From positions 70,001-111,661 of the forward strand of contig LUCW03001617.1 of the NCBI GenBank assembly GCA_001586965.3: 41,661 bases of DNA. Reading direction: 5' to 3'. The notes under the pieces were generated by a model. That model was given only the letters and a program-made list of their open reading frames with translations, did no database searches and was not told the DNA's origin. Numbering within the stretch: the stretch's first letter is position 1; every line of letters begins with the position of its first letter. A program made the translations under genes and the position numbers. This DNA is from Sphaeroforma sirkka. Its lineage: Eukaryota; Opisthokonta; Ichthyosporea; Ichthyophonida. Below, piece after piece: positions 23,224 through 32,683 of the stretch.

Positions 23224-26200
23224 TCATTGCTCGACTCGTCCACTCAGGTATCCACATCGCAACCCGTGAAAGGAACCAAAGGCAGAAGTGGCCCAAATGC
23301 GGGCAACACATCGCCCCTCGCCGACAGCATATCAGACATTGTCGCCAGGACCAGTTCGGTACGTCTTGTACCAACACACGCACCATCGTTTAAACGTATG
23401 AGCTCGGCAGGCACCTGGTAGGCTACTGTCTAGTTGTTGAACCTAAACCTAAGGTATTAGTATTACTGCAATGAGTTTTACTGCAATCGACCTTTGCTGA
23501 TAGCGGTTTCAGTGTCAACTGGTGAGATCAGATGTTCACACTCAGCCCTCGCCCCATCAGACCACTGTACGCGACTGTCTGTTTACCACCGCATGCGCTT
23601 TTCTAAAAAAGCTAAAAAAGTAAATCTGGGGGGGGGGGGGGGGGGCCAAGTAAACTAAAGCAAAACCTGGTTTTTCTTCTACTATTCCATATCTCAATCG
23701 TAAACATCCCTCAGTCTGCCGAAGCGCTAGAGCTCTTCGAATCCCGGAATAAAGCGGGACGGGTCACGGAGAAGGATGTCGCACGCTGTCTGAAGCAGTT
23801 GCACGACAACGGTTTTGACCGGCAGGCGTTGGATCTGTATAAGCAAGCAACGAGGTGGGTACTTTGATGGAGCATTGTGCCTCTTGTGTACCAATTATAG
23901 TTCATCGTTGAACGTTTAGGCTGCATATATGTACCAGATAGTATGTATGCGTTAATCGCTGAACGTTTAGGCTGTATACATCTGTACCATATGGTATGTG
24001 TATATTAATCGCTGAACGTTTAGGCTGCATATTTGTACCAGATAGTATGTATGCATTAATCGTTTAAGGTTTGTTTGAACGTTTAAGTTGTATATATGTG
24101 TACCAGATAGTTTGTAAGCATTAATCGTTTAACGTTTGTTTGAACGTTTAAGTTGTATATATGTGTACCAGATAGTGTGTGTGTATTCCGCTTGCACACG
24201 TGCATGGGTGTGAGGAACTCTTTGACGGGCCGGCGGTGGAGTTTGATTTCAGCGACAGCCTTCCTTCTGCCTTCGTTCACATTTGACGGTTAAATTCATA
24301 TCCACCACTAACGCTATACCGAAAATGTACCTGGCTTATACTTTATTGGGCTCTACCTGCTTACGCGACCATAATAGTTATATAACCAATCCCAATACAT
24401 GTCTCCTGCCACAGCTCTGTGTGTCCTGTGGATTCGTGGGTGTTCCGAAGAGTTTGGGACATCCACGTAGCCCTCTGAGAGCACCAGTCACACCGCAATG
24501 AGTGTTCTGGAGGACATGATGCGAGCGAGCATCGTACCTGACGCCCACACATACATCGGCCTGTTCAAAGTGAGTTAAAGCGAGAATGCATCTGTAGGTA
24601 TCTGAAAGCAAATGAGCGTGTCCAACATATATATATATGTGTGTGTGTGTGTGTGGGAATTGTCTCTATGTACATATGAGTATGCACTTTTGTATATATA
24701 TATCATCCGACTATCCTATCTCTCCTTTCTCAACAATCTCAACTTCTATGCGGTGGCCCTATGACTCGAATCTACCTACACAGCTTGCGATCAACGACAA
24801 GGACACGCGGAATCTAGATGACTTAACATCCAGGCTATTTGTCAGTAGCATTTTTATCACCGACAAACTGGCGTGGACTCTGCTTAAATCCTATCAACAC
24901 CACAGTCGGTTCGATAAGTATGTATGGCCGGCCCTGGTAGATGCTAGACGGTGATTAGATGTTCTGTACATGATTATCTTGTCCAATCTGTATGTATACA
25001 TGCTGTTTTGTTCAACGTGCAGGTGGGTTTGTGATGTGCGCCTGATTCTGAATGTATGCACGGGGTATAGAGTTCTCTTAGTCTTTTGTGTACACTATTC
25101 AAACTGGTCTCGCAAACACCCCTTGCCTGACACCAGCGAAGGTGTGTGTCGCTACACCAGTTATACAACCGCATCTGTTGGCTTTAACCTGTCCTGTCGG
25201 TCTGTGTGGTGGGGGTGGGGTTCTAGATCGACAATGAGTCCAGTACTTGCACACCCGCAGATGGGATGGCTGGCATCACCGTGCAACGGACTCCTACAGT
25301 GCGCAGCCAGTGCTAAGCCTATGAGCCATATCTACCCCCCAAATATCTATGCTCGCCTACATATACTATTATCAAACCATCGTTCACTATTGCATGGGCC
25401 TCATCTATCCTCCTCCCGCCAACCATCTATACTCGCCTATATACTAATATCAAACCATTCCTCAGGATCCCTAGCATATACCAATCGCTGAAGCGGGTGG
25501 GGGCCAAGCTCAGCCCACGCACGTACAACGACATCATGGCTGGTATCGCGGTGCATGCCACACCCGAATACGCAGACCATCTGTGGAGAGCACAGATAGC
25601 TCAAGAGTTCAGGGAGATGCGCACAGCCACCTTCTCGGCCCTTACGTATGTATACGTGTCTTAGTCGTATGCATGCGTGTCTAAGTGGACTGTAGACGCT
25701 TGTGTGGCTGAGTTGCCGAGCTGTATACGTTTGTGCGGTGCCCACTCTGCGCTTCCGTGGGTTTTGGGTCAAGAACATATACATCAACCCAAACTTGCGT
25801 ATCTACTCCTTCCCTACCTACACTCTACCTACAGCGCATCACCACCCATCGACACCCTTTACGAGCTCAACGGGGTCCTGACGGATATGTTAGACAACGG
25901 CCACACCCCCACAGTGATTGCGTACCAGCACTGCATTGCCGCGTGCCGCTCGAGCGCAGACGTTTTCCACTACATGCACATGCTGCAGGATGAAGGGTTC
26001 AGATACAATGTCACCATGTTCCACGTGGCTCTGGATGTGTTTGCGCGGAATTCGGACTTGGCGGCGGCGGATCGCCTGTATTTGCTGGCAAAGGTGGGGC
26101 TGTGGTAGTCGGTGGGGCTATAAGTCATGTGCACATACACAGGGGAATAAGTTTAATTGTGAATGCACGCATGCTGATGTATTTTCTAACCGAGGTAGGG

Positions 26201-26301
26201 CTATTAGAATACGGCGGTGATATATAGGCTGTACACATACACAGGAGTGTATGTTAGTGTGCGGTCGCACGTATATTATATATATATATGTGTGTGTGTG
26301 C

Positions 26302-26333
<32 letters not shown>

Positions 26334-26359
26334 ATGTATGTATGTATGTATGTATGTAT

Positions 26360-26409
<50 letters not shown>

Positions 26410-27379
26410 ATATGTATATGTATATGTATATATATATGTGTGTGTGTGTATGTATATGTATATGTATATATATAAATATATATAATGGTGGGATTTTTTA
26501 CATCGTCTTTATGAGATCGTGTATTCTATTTCACGATGTCCTGGTTCTGGTGTGTTTGGGCATATGTGTGTACGCAACCGATAACTCACTCGTCACCACT
26601 GTCACTAGAATATCCGAACAAGACCATGGCGTGCGGAACTACAACACGGTCACATTCGCTCATACGTGTTTATTTCATCCTGTGCACGTATCTATAAATA
26701 GAATGTGGGCCCAAGATTCACGGAGGCCCACAAGAAGAAGCGCGACGAGATCGCCAGGCACGTGTTCTCAGCCGCCGCTGTGCGTAGGTTGAAGTTGCGA
26801 GGGAAAGTGACCACGCAGAATAGCCTTGATAGTACAACGTCCACGACTGCACAGGCGGCCGAGGATATAATTAGAATTAGAGAACCCACCGCCAATCAGG
26901 CGAAGGGTGCCCATACGAGCTCAGTGAAAAAGGTTACGCCGGTAGATAATAACAGACCCCAGGCACACGCAGATGACCGGAGGGCGAGGGCGGCACAGGC
27001 GCGCACAGCACAGGCAAGGCTATCATCGCAGGACGAGACGACCGAACCCAGAACTACTGACGATCACAGCAGTATACCACAGGCCAAAAGCCCCAAAAGC
27101 CAGCGGGGTGAGCAGGAGCATACACCCGTTGACGATAGAATAGGACCGGCATTAGTGTCGAAGACGATGCAGGTATCAGGCGAGGCACAGGCGCACACAG
27201 ATAAGCGTAGTTCGGAAGACAATGATGACGATATACTGTTCCCGATACTCAAGGCATTGGAAGGGGATGCGCCAGATGTTGACACTGCGGTGGCGCGGCT
27301 GAGAGAGCTGCGGGAGAGTTATATGAGTCACAAACGAAGGCTGCTGGAAGAAAAGGCGAGGCGGAAGAAACATAAATAA
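12624..27379 (+). CDS. Giant pentatricopeptide-repeat (PPR) protein, ~18 exons, probable organellar RNA-binding protein
   Basis: Proposed exons: 12624-13622, 14511-14634, 15733-15976, 17721-17932, 18937-19254, 19864-20161, 20480-20921, 21354-21430, 21788-21965, 22261-22397, 23248-23358, 23715-23854, 24415-24569, 24784-24917, 25466-25645, 25835-26077 (or to 26093), 26609-26648, 26702-27379. Phases join except for one apparent +1 slip in 24415-24569. With the 10891 exon the product is about 1,630 aa. Seen: an acidic/Gly-rich N-terminal part; a (Gln-Pro)n tract near residues 224-297; then helix-turn-helix repeats of PPR type spaced about 35 residues ([52 protein letters not shown]); a Gln-Ala repeat at 19078-19104; and a charged tail of about 225 residues ending [11 protein letters not shown] proteins bind single-stranded RNA in mitochondria or plastids and act in processing, stability or translation. 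The specific target is unknown. The PPR identity is firm; exact ends, the 24.4-kb slip and the 26-kb microexon are not. Confidence 0.83.
13978..14040. repeat. TGTCTG/TGTATG repeat in a PPR intron
   Basis: A short tract of TCTGTG units in the intron 13623-14510; the rest of that intron is unique with no gene seen. Confidence 0.8.
15313..15415. repeat. 47-bp tandem repeat, ~2.3 copies, in a PPR intron
   Basis: The unit GACACATGG(G/A)CATATTCCTATACxCATAAATAGTACACA recurs three times with decay of the last copy. It lies in the intron 14635-15732. Confidence 0.85.
15590..15616. repeat. Interstitial telomere-like tract (CTAACCCC)n
   Basis: AACCGCTAACCCCTAACCCC followed by TGACCC, in the intron upstream of the exon at 15733. 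It resembles degenerate CCCTAA-type telomere repeats and is followed by a C-rich, G-poor stretch. Confidence 0.5.
16018..17168. repeat. Microsatellite-dominated PPR intron
   Basis: TA, GTAT, ATCC and TGTA tracts fill most of the 1.7-kb intron 15977-17720. Pure TA runs lie at about 16812-16890 and 16947-17001. A ~38-bp unit with GACGGTGCATGTATC occurs near 16927, 17019 and 17055, and a CTTTGTATCCATCTCTATAGG unit recurs near 16777 and 17117. Confidence 0.9.
17486..17692. repeat. ~27-bp minisatellite, about 8 copies, before a PPR acceptor
   Basis: The unit CATGGCTTATGTGTATATCATAxACAA occurs in tandem with point changes, ending about 30 bp before the acceptor at 17720. Confidence 0.9.
17938..18050. 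repeat. GTTAGGTT-type minisatellite after a PPR donor
   Basis: Irregular repeats of TGTTAGGTTGTTAGG and variants start at the donor of exon 17721-17932. Confidence 0.85.
18354..18936. repeat. Array of decayed copies of an intron end, including a ghost exon start
   Basis: The acceptor-plus-exon start at 18937 (CTAG|GCGCATGTCCAGTGTCTTCCTC) has a diverged counterpart at 18379/18381 (CCAG|GCGCATGTTCGGTACATTCCTC), each preceded by a CTTC-CACAC-CCTTAC stretch. Between them lie related ~65-75-bp units with TAGATACATATGTGTAC and CTCACAC(A/T)CCT near 18480-18600, 18620-18730, 18748 and 18826. A (TC)n run at 18908-18930 precedes the real acceptor. Confidence 0.65.
19601..19632. repeat. Interstitial telomere-like tract (TTAGGG/TTTAGGG variants)
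   Basis: Reads GTTAGGG TTTAGGG CTAGGG TTTGGG CTTAGGG TTA inside the intron 19255-19863. Short and degenerate. Confidence 0.6.
19745..19870. repeat. Three tandem copies of a 3' splice-acceptor unit before PPR exon 19864
   Basis: Copies at 19745-19787, 19788-19827 and 19828-19870 share ACATATxCxTACCCCTGT...ATATTTACACAACAG|GTTCTT. The third contains the real acceptor. The first has an intact decoy CAACAG|GTTCTTG at 19780. The second has lost three bases and reads ACAAG|TTCTTG. Confidence 0.9.
20365..20398 (+). repeat. Partial copy of the upstream exon inside a PPR intron
   Basis: 34 bp matches exon sequence at 20070-20103 with about five differences; the shared core is GCGGGTGTGTCGCCCGG. It lies in the intron 20162-20479, 295 bp downstream of its source. 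Confidence 0.7.
21203..21355. repeat. 78-bp tandem duplication ending at the 3' splice site of PPR exon 21354
   Basis: Copy 1 starts at 21203 and copy 2 at 21281 (GTTTGTTCAGTCCTTTTCTC...). The real acceptor GTGGCTCAG|GT at 21353 corresponds to the decoy GCATGGCAG|TG at 21273. Confidence 0.88.
22150..22190. repeat. (TA)n microsatellite in a PPR intron
   Basis: Pure TA run in the intron 21966-22260, preceded by a TCTGTG repeat near 22073-22107. Confidence 0.9.
23055..23225. repeat. TA/TG/GTAT/TA compound microsatellite before PPR exon 23248
   Basis: Occupies the end of the intron 22398-23247. The rest of that intron is unique sequence without a recognisable gene. Confidence 0.9.
23630..23645. 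repeat. Poly(G) homopolymer in a PPR intron
   Basis: About 16 consecutive G. Homopolymers of this length are prone to length error in any assembly. Confidence 0.9.
23905..24185. repeat. ~57-bp tandem repeat, about 5 copies, in a PPR intron
   Basis: The unit TTAATCG(C/T)T-GAACGTTTAGGCTG-TATAT-TGTACCAGATAGTxTGT recurs with small length changes after the donor of exon 23715-23854. Confidence 0.88.
25339..25466. repeat. ~80-bp duplication ending at the 3' splice site of PPR exon 25466
   Basis: 25339-25386 and 25419-25466 share CCAA-ATCTAT-CTCGCCTA-ATA...TATCAAACCAT. The real site is CCTCAG|GA; the upstream copy has no AG at that position. Confidence 0.75.
26278..26485. repeat. TG/GTAT/TA compound microsatellite in a late PPR intron
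   Basis: Mixed (TA)n, (GT)n and (GTAT)n tracts explain the Cys/Val/Tyr-rich open frames in 26217-26485. Confidence 0.9.
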
Positions 27380-27380
27380 A
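27375..27380 (+). terminator. Possible poly(A) signal AATAAA overlapping the PPR stop codon
   Basis: AATAAA overlaps the TAA at 27377-27379. If used, the 3' UTR would be very short. No other AATAAA lies within the next 300 bp. Confidence 0.35.
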
Positions 27381-28350
27381 ACTTAGTTAGACCATTTGAT
27401 GACTAAGGTGAAAAATTAATCCCAAAAGTGTTAGCATGTAGTTCAGGCGCAGACAAATACCGGAATATATTGTGATATTCGGAAAGGACCTTCCGCGTAC
27501 ACGCATATGTAACAGAGAACACGAGCGCGTCCGCCTTCAGTGATCAAAAGTTGAGCAGGCATGCTGTGATCATCTGTATATCGCGAAGCTTCAATAGGGT
27601 ACTCTGAGGTAGTTATACTTCAACGCTCGGGTTTATCTGTCAGACCAATATAAAACCAGCGTTTTCAGGACGATGTATGTACTTTGTACGCATACAGGCT
27701 TCAAATTGGAAATGACTAATCCTAGTGAATCCTATGGGGATTTAATATCCCTGTATGTCGGGAAATAAGCAGAAAAGGTTCGAACTAAGGTCGGGTATTG
27801 CAAGGATGTACCCTTCCCTTAGGTGCACTCAAGTGAAATTTATTCAGAGCTTATACACCATGTGGACAGAGAAATTCACATATGATCTCTACGTTTCCTG
27901 ATAGAGTACATCGCTCCGAATGCGCATAGCTCGAGTACAGGTGAAGAGTATTGAGTATAAAGTTGAGTGTCGGACTCTATTTGCGAATGAAATAAATGTG
28001 TAGGTGTGTGAAGTCTTTAATCTAGGCGCATGAATTTAGGAACTTGTTCTTGCGGTGGGGAGCCGGATCACTACATATCACTTTGGAGACATCATCGATG
28101 GTTGAGGGTTTGTTGCGTATTGCTCATTTTGGATTGGGGGCCGTGATACTGACGTAGATCGATAAACTATACACATGATGCACAAGATGACCCGAGTGAT
28201 GTCGGAAGGTAGCCTATGATAGATCAAATGTTTGGGTCCACGCTTCCCAGTTGGATGTCTGAGACAACTCGGCTTTTTGGCACACAATGTCGCCGATAAA
28301 ACTACTTCGCCCTGGACAAGCCCGGACTGTGCACACTTAAGTGATAATAT
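27381..28350. other. Intergenic region between convergent PPR and tail-anchored-protein genes
   Basis: Mixed-composition, unique-looking sequence with no good open frame. The longest, on the minus strand at 28078-28287, has no recognisable features. It should contain the 3' ends of both flanking genes. Confidence 0.5.
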
Positions 28351-29514
28351 CTAAGCGACTAGCACCGGAATGACATAGTTTTGTACGCATAGCATAGCCA
28401 GAACGAGCATAAACATGCCGAGGTACTTGAGGGTCTCATACTGCGCCCCGGGTTTCACGGCTCTGATTTCCTGCATAACCTGCATCTTCTCCGCAAAGCC
28501 CATATTTCTGTAGTAGCTGTAGGCATCAAACCCGCGGGTATAGTGCGTCTTACTGTATGTGGAGTACTTATACTCGGAAGGATCAAAACTCACCCTCCGC
28601 GAGACCTTGCTGCCTTTGTACTTTTCTGACTGAGTTTCGGCCAATGACATTGGTGCAAAAGCTGACCGTGTTCGCCTATGTCTCCTCTTCCTCTCATTTA
28701 GCACTCTCGGAACTGGTCTGATTGGGGTTTGGGTATCCCGATACATCGTAGTATTATCTGCATTATATGCAACCTCCTCCCTCCTTGTTTGCGGAAACTC
28801 TACCTGTTGAGGTTTCAATACTTCACCTATGTTACAAACGGCATCCCCACTCCGTGATGCTGAACTCCCATCAGCATATTTGTGGTCTACGGGTAAGCCT
28901 AATAAATGTCTCCTACTGCTACCCGAGTCACTCAGACTCCCTTTCTTGCGTTCAAGCAGATCCCCTGTAGGACTGTATTCTCTACTTTCCCTGCAACGCG
29001 TATAGCCTTGCGGCTGTTTCTCAACCATATGATCTGGTTTAACCTTGGAATCTGGGCTATAATGATACGTTGCCTTCGTAGTGTCTTGTACTGATTCGTT
29101 CCTCCGTCCCAAATTATCACAGGCAAGACTTGTTTCGTCGCTAAAATTTGCTAAACTATCAACGCTCTCACTCATATCCACACTCTCGCTCATTACCTCG
29201 ACTCTCAGGGGGGCACATTGTGGTTTTACCACGCCATGCTTGGCGCTGGTCTGGCCGTCAGTCTGTGCCACTGTGGCGACCTCGTCCTTCTTTATGAAAG
29301 TCTGTAATTTCGGCTTGAAAACGCTGCGTTTCTTAGGCCGTTTCTTTTCGGACGGGCATAGACACAAGGTTTTACTAGACATCTCCGTCAAGGGCGAGTA
29401 TGATAGTTGTCTGCAATCCTGACAAGCGCTTTGAAATGCCATGCTCTGGACAGATACCCCGAACTTATCTCGGTCGAACGCTCCCTGCAAAGGAGTCAAT
29501 ATGTCCGTGCTCAT
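28351..29514 (-). CDS. Predicted tail-anchored protein with RVSF (PP1-docking-like) motif, 387 aa
   Basis: A single uninterrupted frame from ATG at 29514 to TAG at 28351. The first ~290 residues are polar and Ser/Lys/Arg-rich with no recognised fold, and include basic clusters KKRPKKR (about 58-64) and ERKRRHRRTR. SRRVSFDP places an RVxF-type motif at about 307-310, the short linear motif that many regulators use to dock on protein phosphatase 1. It is followed by a Tyr-rich stretch (YSYYRNMGF). The last ~24 residues (YLGMFMLVLAMLCVQNYVIP...) form one hydrophobic helix ending at the C-terminus, so the protein is probably tail-anchored with its bulk in the cytosol. The family was not recognised. 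PP1 docking and membrane insertion are inferences from short motifs. Codon use and the long open frame support a real gene. Confidence 0.72.
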   Translation of the reverse strand: MSTDILTPLQGAFDRDKFGVSVQSMAFQSACQDCRQLSYSPLTEMSSKTLCLCPSEKKRPKKRSVFKPKLQTFIKKDEVATVAQTDGQTSAKHGVVKPQCAPLRVEVMSESVDMSESVDSLANFSDETSLACDNLGRRNESVQDTTKATYHYSPDSKVKPDHMVEKQPQGYTRCRESREYSPTGDLLERKKGSLSDSGSSRRHLLGLPVDHKYADGSSASRSGDAVCNIGEVLKPQQVEFPQTRREEVAYNADNTTMYRDTQTPIRPVPRVLNERKRRHRRTRSAFAPMSLAETQSEKYKGSKVSRRVSFDPSEYKYSTYSKTHYTRGFDAYSYYRNMGFAEKMQVMQEIRAVKPGAQYETLKYLGMFMLVLAMLCVQNYVIPVLVA

Positions 29515-30958
29515 TGTGATCTGATGTTAGTTGTATAATATATACACCCTTGCCACTGAATACAAAGAGTCGCTTACTAGCTATTGAGCCATCCGCTGTA
29601 TATATGGACTATCTACAGTGACACCGTTTAAAACTGAGCCGTATTTTAGGAGATTGAGAGTGTTGTTAGGATGAAAGTATTTAATACCGCCCTTGCGCAG
29701 CGTTCTCTGCGAGTGTAGAGTCAGATACTATGTGACATGTGTATTTGTATCATCTAGCGTGTATCAAGCTGATATGCATTTAGATGTTTTTGAAAAGAAA
29801 ACTGCGGCATTAGTGATTGACAGTAGGTTTTTTACATTGTATTTATATATTTGAATTTCACGAAAGTGAACGCTTTGTGGCCTGTGGGCGGGCTGTGCGA
29901 AAAGCCTCCTATATCAAAAATAAATATAAAAATACGCTCGCCAAACGTTTTGGTGATAAAACCGTGTGCCCCTGTCACATGAAGACTCCGGGTGCACATA
30001 CTTTTTTTAAGCTCGCGCCGAATCACACAAGAGATGGCTGCAATGTTTTTATTATCTATATCTGTACCCCCTACTTTTACCACTACTACTTTTGGAGAGC
30101 GCGTATTTTTGCCCGGCACCTCGACGCTCGGGCCCTCGGCCCCGTACATCGATTCGCCATTTTTGATTTGGGATATTTATGATTCGCCAGTGGCTTGATC
30201 GGCCCAACTTTTTTTTTAAAAAGCCTATCCAAATTGGCTGTGAGTCTGTGGGACCTCTGGGTTTTGGGTCAGCCCTTTTCATACTAAATTGAACAAAGGA
30301 TACAGCCTACATATGCCCTTTTTTGTATATTTTAGAGGGCTATGCTTTGCCTTTTATGTCGCGAACACATACTCAATACGTAAATGGTCATTGTGTTTTT
30401 TTGAATTGTTCCTTTTCATTTTTTTCTACAAAACAAATCACCTCACCCCGCAATCCAGTGATCCTTTCTAAAAATAATATGATAATGGATTGCGGGAAAA
30501 ACAATTTTTAAATAGAAAAATAAATATCTATTTACTTATGTATATAATATTTTTTCTACAAAAGAATTATAAAAACCAAAGTATATAATAAATATAATCT
30601 GATTGGATCTGAGACTGATGAGGGATGCGCTAGATATATAAAACTTTATTTATATATTTATTTACACAATTTGGAAATTGAAAATTATGAAAATTGTATT
30701 TGTTTTAAAAACAATTGGCTGGGTCAAAAATAAAACAATTGAAAAATACAATTTTGTGCCCCTCTATATATGTTTTGCCTATATGCGATAAACTTTGAAC
30801 GTAAACGCAAAAAGATATTTTTACAATGAAAAACAATGATATAAAAATATAACTCTAAAAGTGCCGGACAAGTATTCTAGGGGTTTTTAGAAATAATCCG
30901 AACACAAGACCCAGTCCAACAAGCCGGGCCAAAAACCCTAAAATGATACCCCGACCGA
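29515..30958. other. AT-rich intergenic region, no gene recognised
   Basis: Open frames at 29817-30282 lack recognisable domains. From about 30300 the sequence becomes strongly A/T-rich, as in the transposon-derived sequence that follows. It contains an inverted repeat, listed separately. A TATATATTATA-like stretch about 20-30 bp before the ATG at 29514 is too close to the start to be a convincing promoter. Confidence 0.5.
30447..30496. repeat. 10-bp inverted repeat (CCCGCAATCC / GGATTGCGGG)
   Basis: Perfect arms at 30447-30456 and 30487-30496 flank 30 bp of AT-rich sequence. It may be a hairpin or the remnant of a small mobile element; no target-site duplication was identified. Confidence 0.5.
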
Positions 30959-30959
30959 A

Positions 30960-30968
30960 TATATAAGG
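30960..30968 (+). promoter_or_regulatory. TATA box (TATATAAGG) before the gag-like fragment
   Basis: A consensus TATA box 78 bp upstream of the ATG at 31046. A start site near 30990 would give a ~55-nt leader. Confidence 0.5.
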
Positions 30969-31045
30969 ACTACAAGGATCAGTGGAGACATCACTTCTCC
31001 GATACAACCCCAGAAGCCCCAGAAAGAAGAAACAAACTATACACG

Positions 31046-31373
31046 ATGTCAGTATCAGCAGAAGAAACTACTACTAGCACGACAACAACCGATACTAACA
31101 ACTTGTTGAAACGTTCTCGGACATCTCAAAATTCAAGTAAAGAACCAACAACTAAGCGTCTGAACGACGGTACTACGGGCGAACAGTCCGAATTCTATCG
31201 CTATCCTGGAAGCTATGGCTCTGAAACACGAACAACAGCTTCAAACTTTAATCGAACGAGTAAAACCGAGCGATCAAGAACAAGCTGAGCGAGATAGACT
31301 ACGAAAACAAGAACAAGCTGAACGAAGTAGACTACGGGAACATGAACGAGCAGAACGAGACAAAGCACACGCT
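31046..31373 (+). pseudogene. gag-like N-terminal fragment, frameshifted and cut off by an LTR
   Basis: The frame from 31046 (MSVSAEETTTSTTTTD...) is Thr/Ser-rich and continues to 31288. From about 31190 the coding-like signal moves one frame over (ILEAMALKHEQQLQTLIERV), followed by two ~33-bp repeats encoding EQAERxRLRx, a charged coiled coil. Met/Gln-rich coiled coils of this kind are common in Ty3/Gypsy Gag N-termini. The frame ends when LTR sequence begins at 31374. The transposon origin is inferred; no capsid or zinc knuckle remains. Confidence 0.45.
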
Positions 31374-32042
31374 TGTAGAAATACGGCCTCCGGTTTTTAA
31401 CTTTTATTCAGATGGAACTTTATTTATATTAGCTTATGTATTAACTTTGGACATACGGTCTCTGGTCAGTCTAAAATATCAAGATCAAATGAGATAACAT
31501 ATTGGTTTTTTAATTGTATTTAAAATAATTAAATACAAATTCTTTTTCCAACATTTCCAAAGTGTTCTAAATTCACTTTGATGGCTCCGATAGCCTGAGT
31601 ATTTGGTATGACTCATTTACTTGGATCTATTTGAAACGATAGTAGATGTAAGATATAATAAACTAAGTTTTACAATCTCTGAACTACTACTTACAGGTTT
31701 TGGTCTTCCCACTAATCTCCAAAATCCAATAGGTCTCTTTCTTTTTAACTTTTCTTCAGATGGAACTTTATTTATAGTAACCAATGTATTAACTTGACTT
31801 ACGTTCTTATGTTAATTTACAAATTAGGCATGTGGTCATGAACACTTAGTACTTCTAGTGAAAATTATTTAATAAAGAACAGCTAGAGGTACGTCTTGTG
31901 TGATCGAGGATATTAAGTCTCTTACCAAGAGGCAGTCCCGATCATTCTTACACAAGCTACCACTGCTAAATTCTAACTGACTTTTATTCTATTTTAGTTT
32001 ATATAACATAGTTTAAAACATAGAAAGATCCATCGAAGTTCA
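31374..32042 (+). repeat. Older, rearranged LTR related to the intact element
   Basis: Begins TGTAGAAATACGGCCTCCGG like the intact LTRs, jumps to an internal LTR part (AACTTTTATTCAGATGGAAC), then restarts near the LTR beginning at about 31452 (CATACGGTCTCTGGTCAGTC) and runs to the LTR end near 32042. It differs from the intact LTRs by many substitutions and indels, so it is clearly older. Confidence 0.8.
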
Positions 32043-32683
32043 TATATTTTTCAGTTATTTAACAGTTACCGTAGTGTACTGCCTCTAGACTGTCTAATAA
32101 TTGCTTACTATCCAGCGACAGGACTGTAAGTATTTTATACTACCTTATAGTGGCTATACTACCCTAAAGTAAGCTACACGCAAGTTACTATACCTAGCGT
32201 CAATCGAGCGCCAATCAAGGTGTTGATGTACACAAGAACAATGTCAAATCCCGAGGTGCCTCAGTGAACATGTCTGATAACAATGACAGTCGCCTAAGTC
32301 TAAGCATGAAGAAATTGAACATTGCAGCGAATAAGACTGCAATTGGTGAATAATACAACATGAACTAAATGATCGATGGAACGGTAGACACAGAGAAATT
32401 TAAACATTTCATCGAAAATTATGTTGATGTGCTGCAACTGGAGGGTGTCATGAACATCCGTGCGAGGTGCAACCAAAGATTGAGGCTAAGTGACAAATAT
32501 ATGATGCGCCGCAAACTGAGTGTATCATTTTTTTATGTATGGGTTAATGAACATGGGATGAATGCATTGTTGGATCCGGACTCACAATCTTCATGTATAT
32601 CGTCATGTTACTGTAAAAAAAAACCGAATACAGTTAAAAAAAATAGAGATAGCCCTCAGTAGAAAGAATAATGAATATACTTC
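32043..32683 (+). pseudogene. Internal fragment of an older related retrotransposon with a protease remnant
   Basis: The first ~80 bp parallels the leader after the intact 5' LTR (TTCAGTTATTTA-AGTTAC-GTAGTGTACTGC). A 97-codon frame (32369-32662) ends with FYVWVNEHGMNALLDPDSQS, which aligns with the protease start of the intact element (VFVNGEKVMALFDPGAEVS). Most of gag is gone. The intact element is inserted directly after it. Confidence 0.65.
32680..32683 (+). repeat. Target-site duplication CTTC, left copy
   Basis: CTTC precedes the 5' LTR; the same four bases follow the 3' LTR at 40299-40302. A 5-bp reading (ACTTC) is possible if the terminal A of the LTR is counted as target. Confidence 0.75.

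Noticed and set aside
29817..30282. Overlapping 121-aa plus and 105/76-aa minus frames
   Set aside because: No recognised domain and no splice or promoter context; could be transposon debris but cannot be supported.
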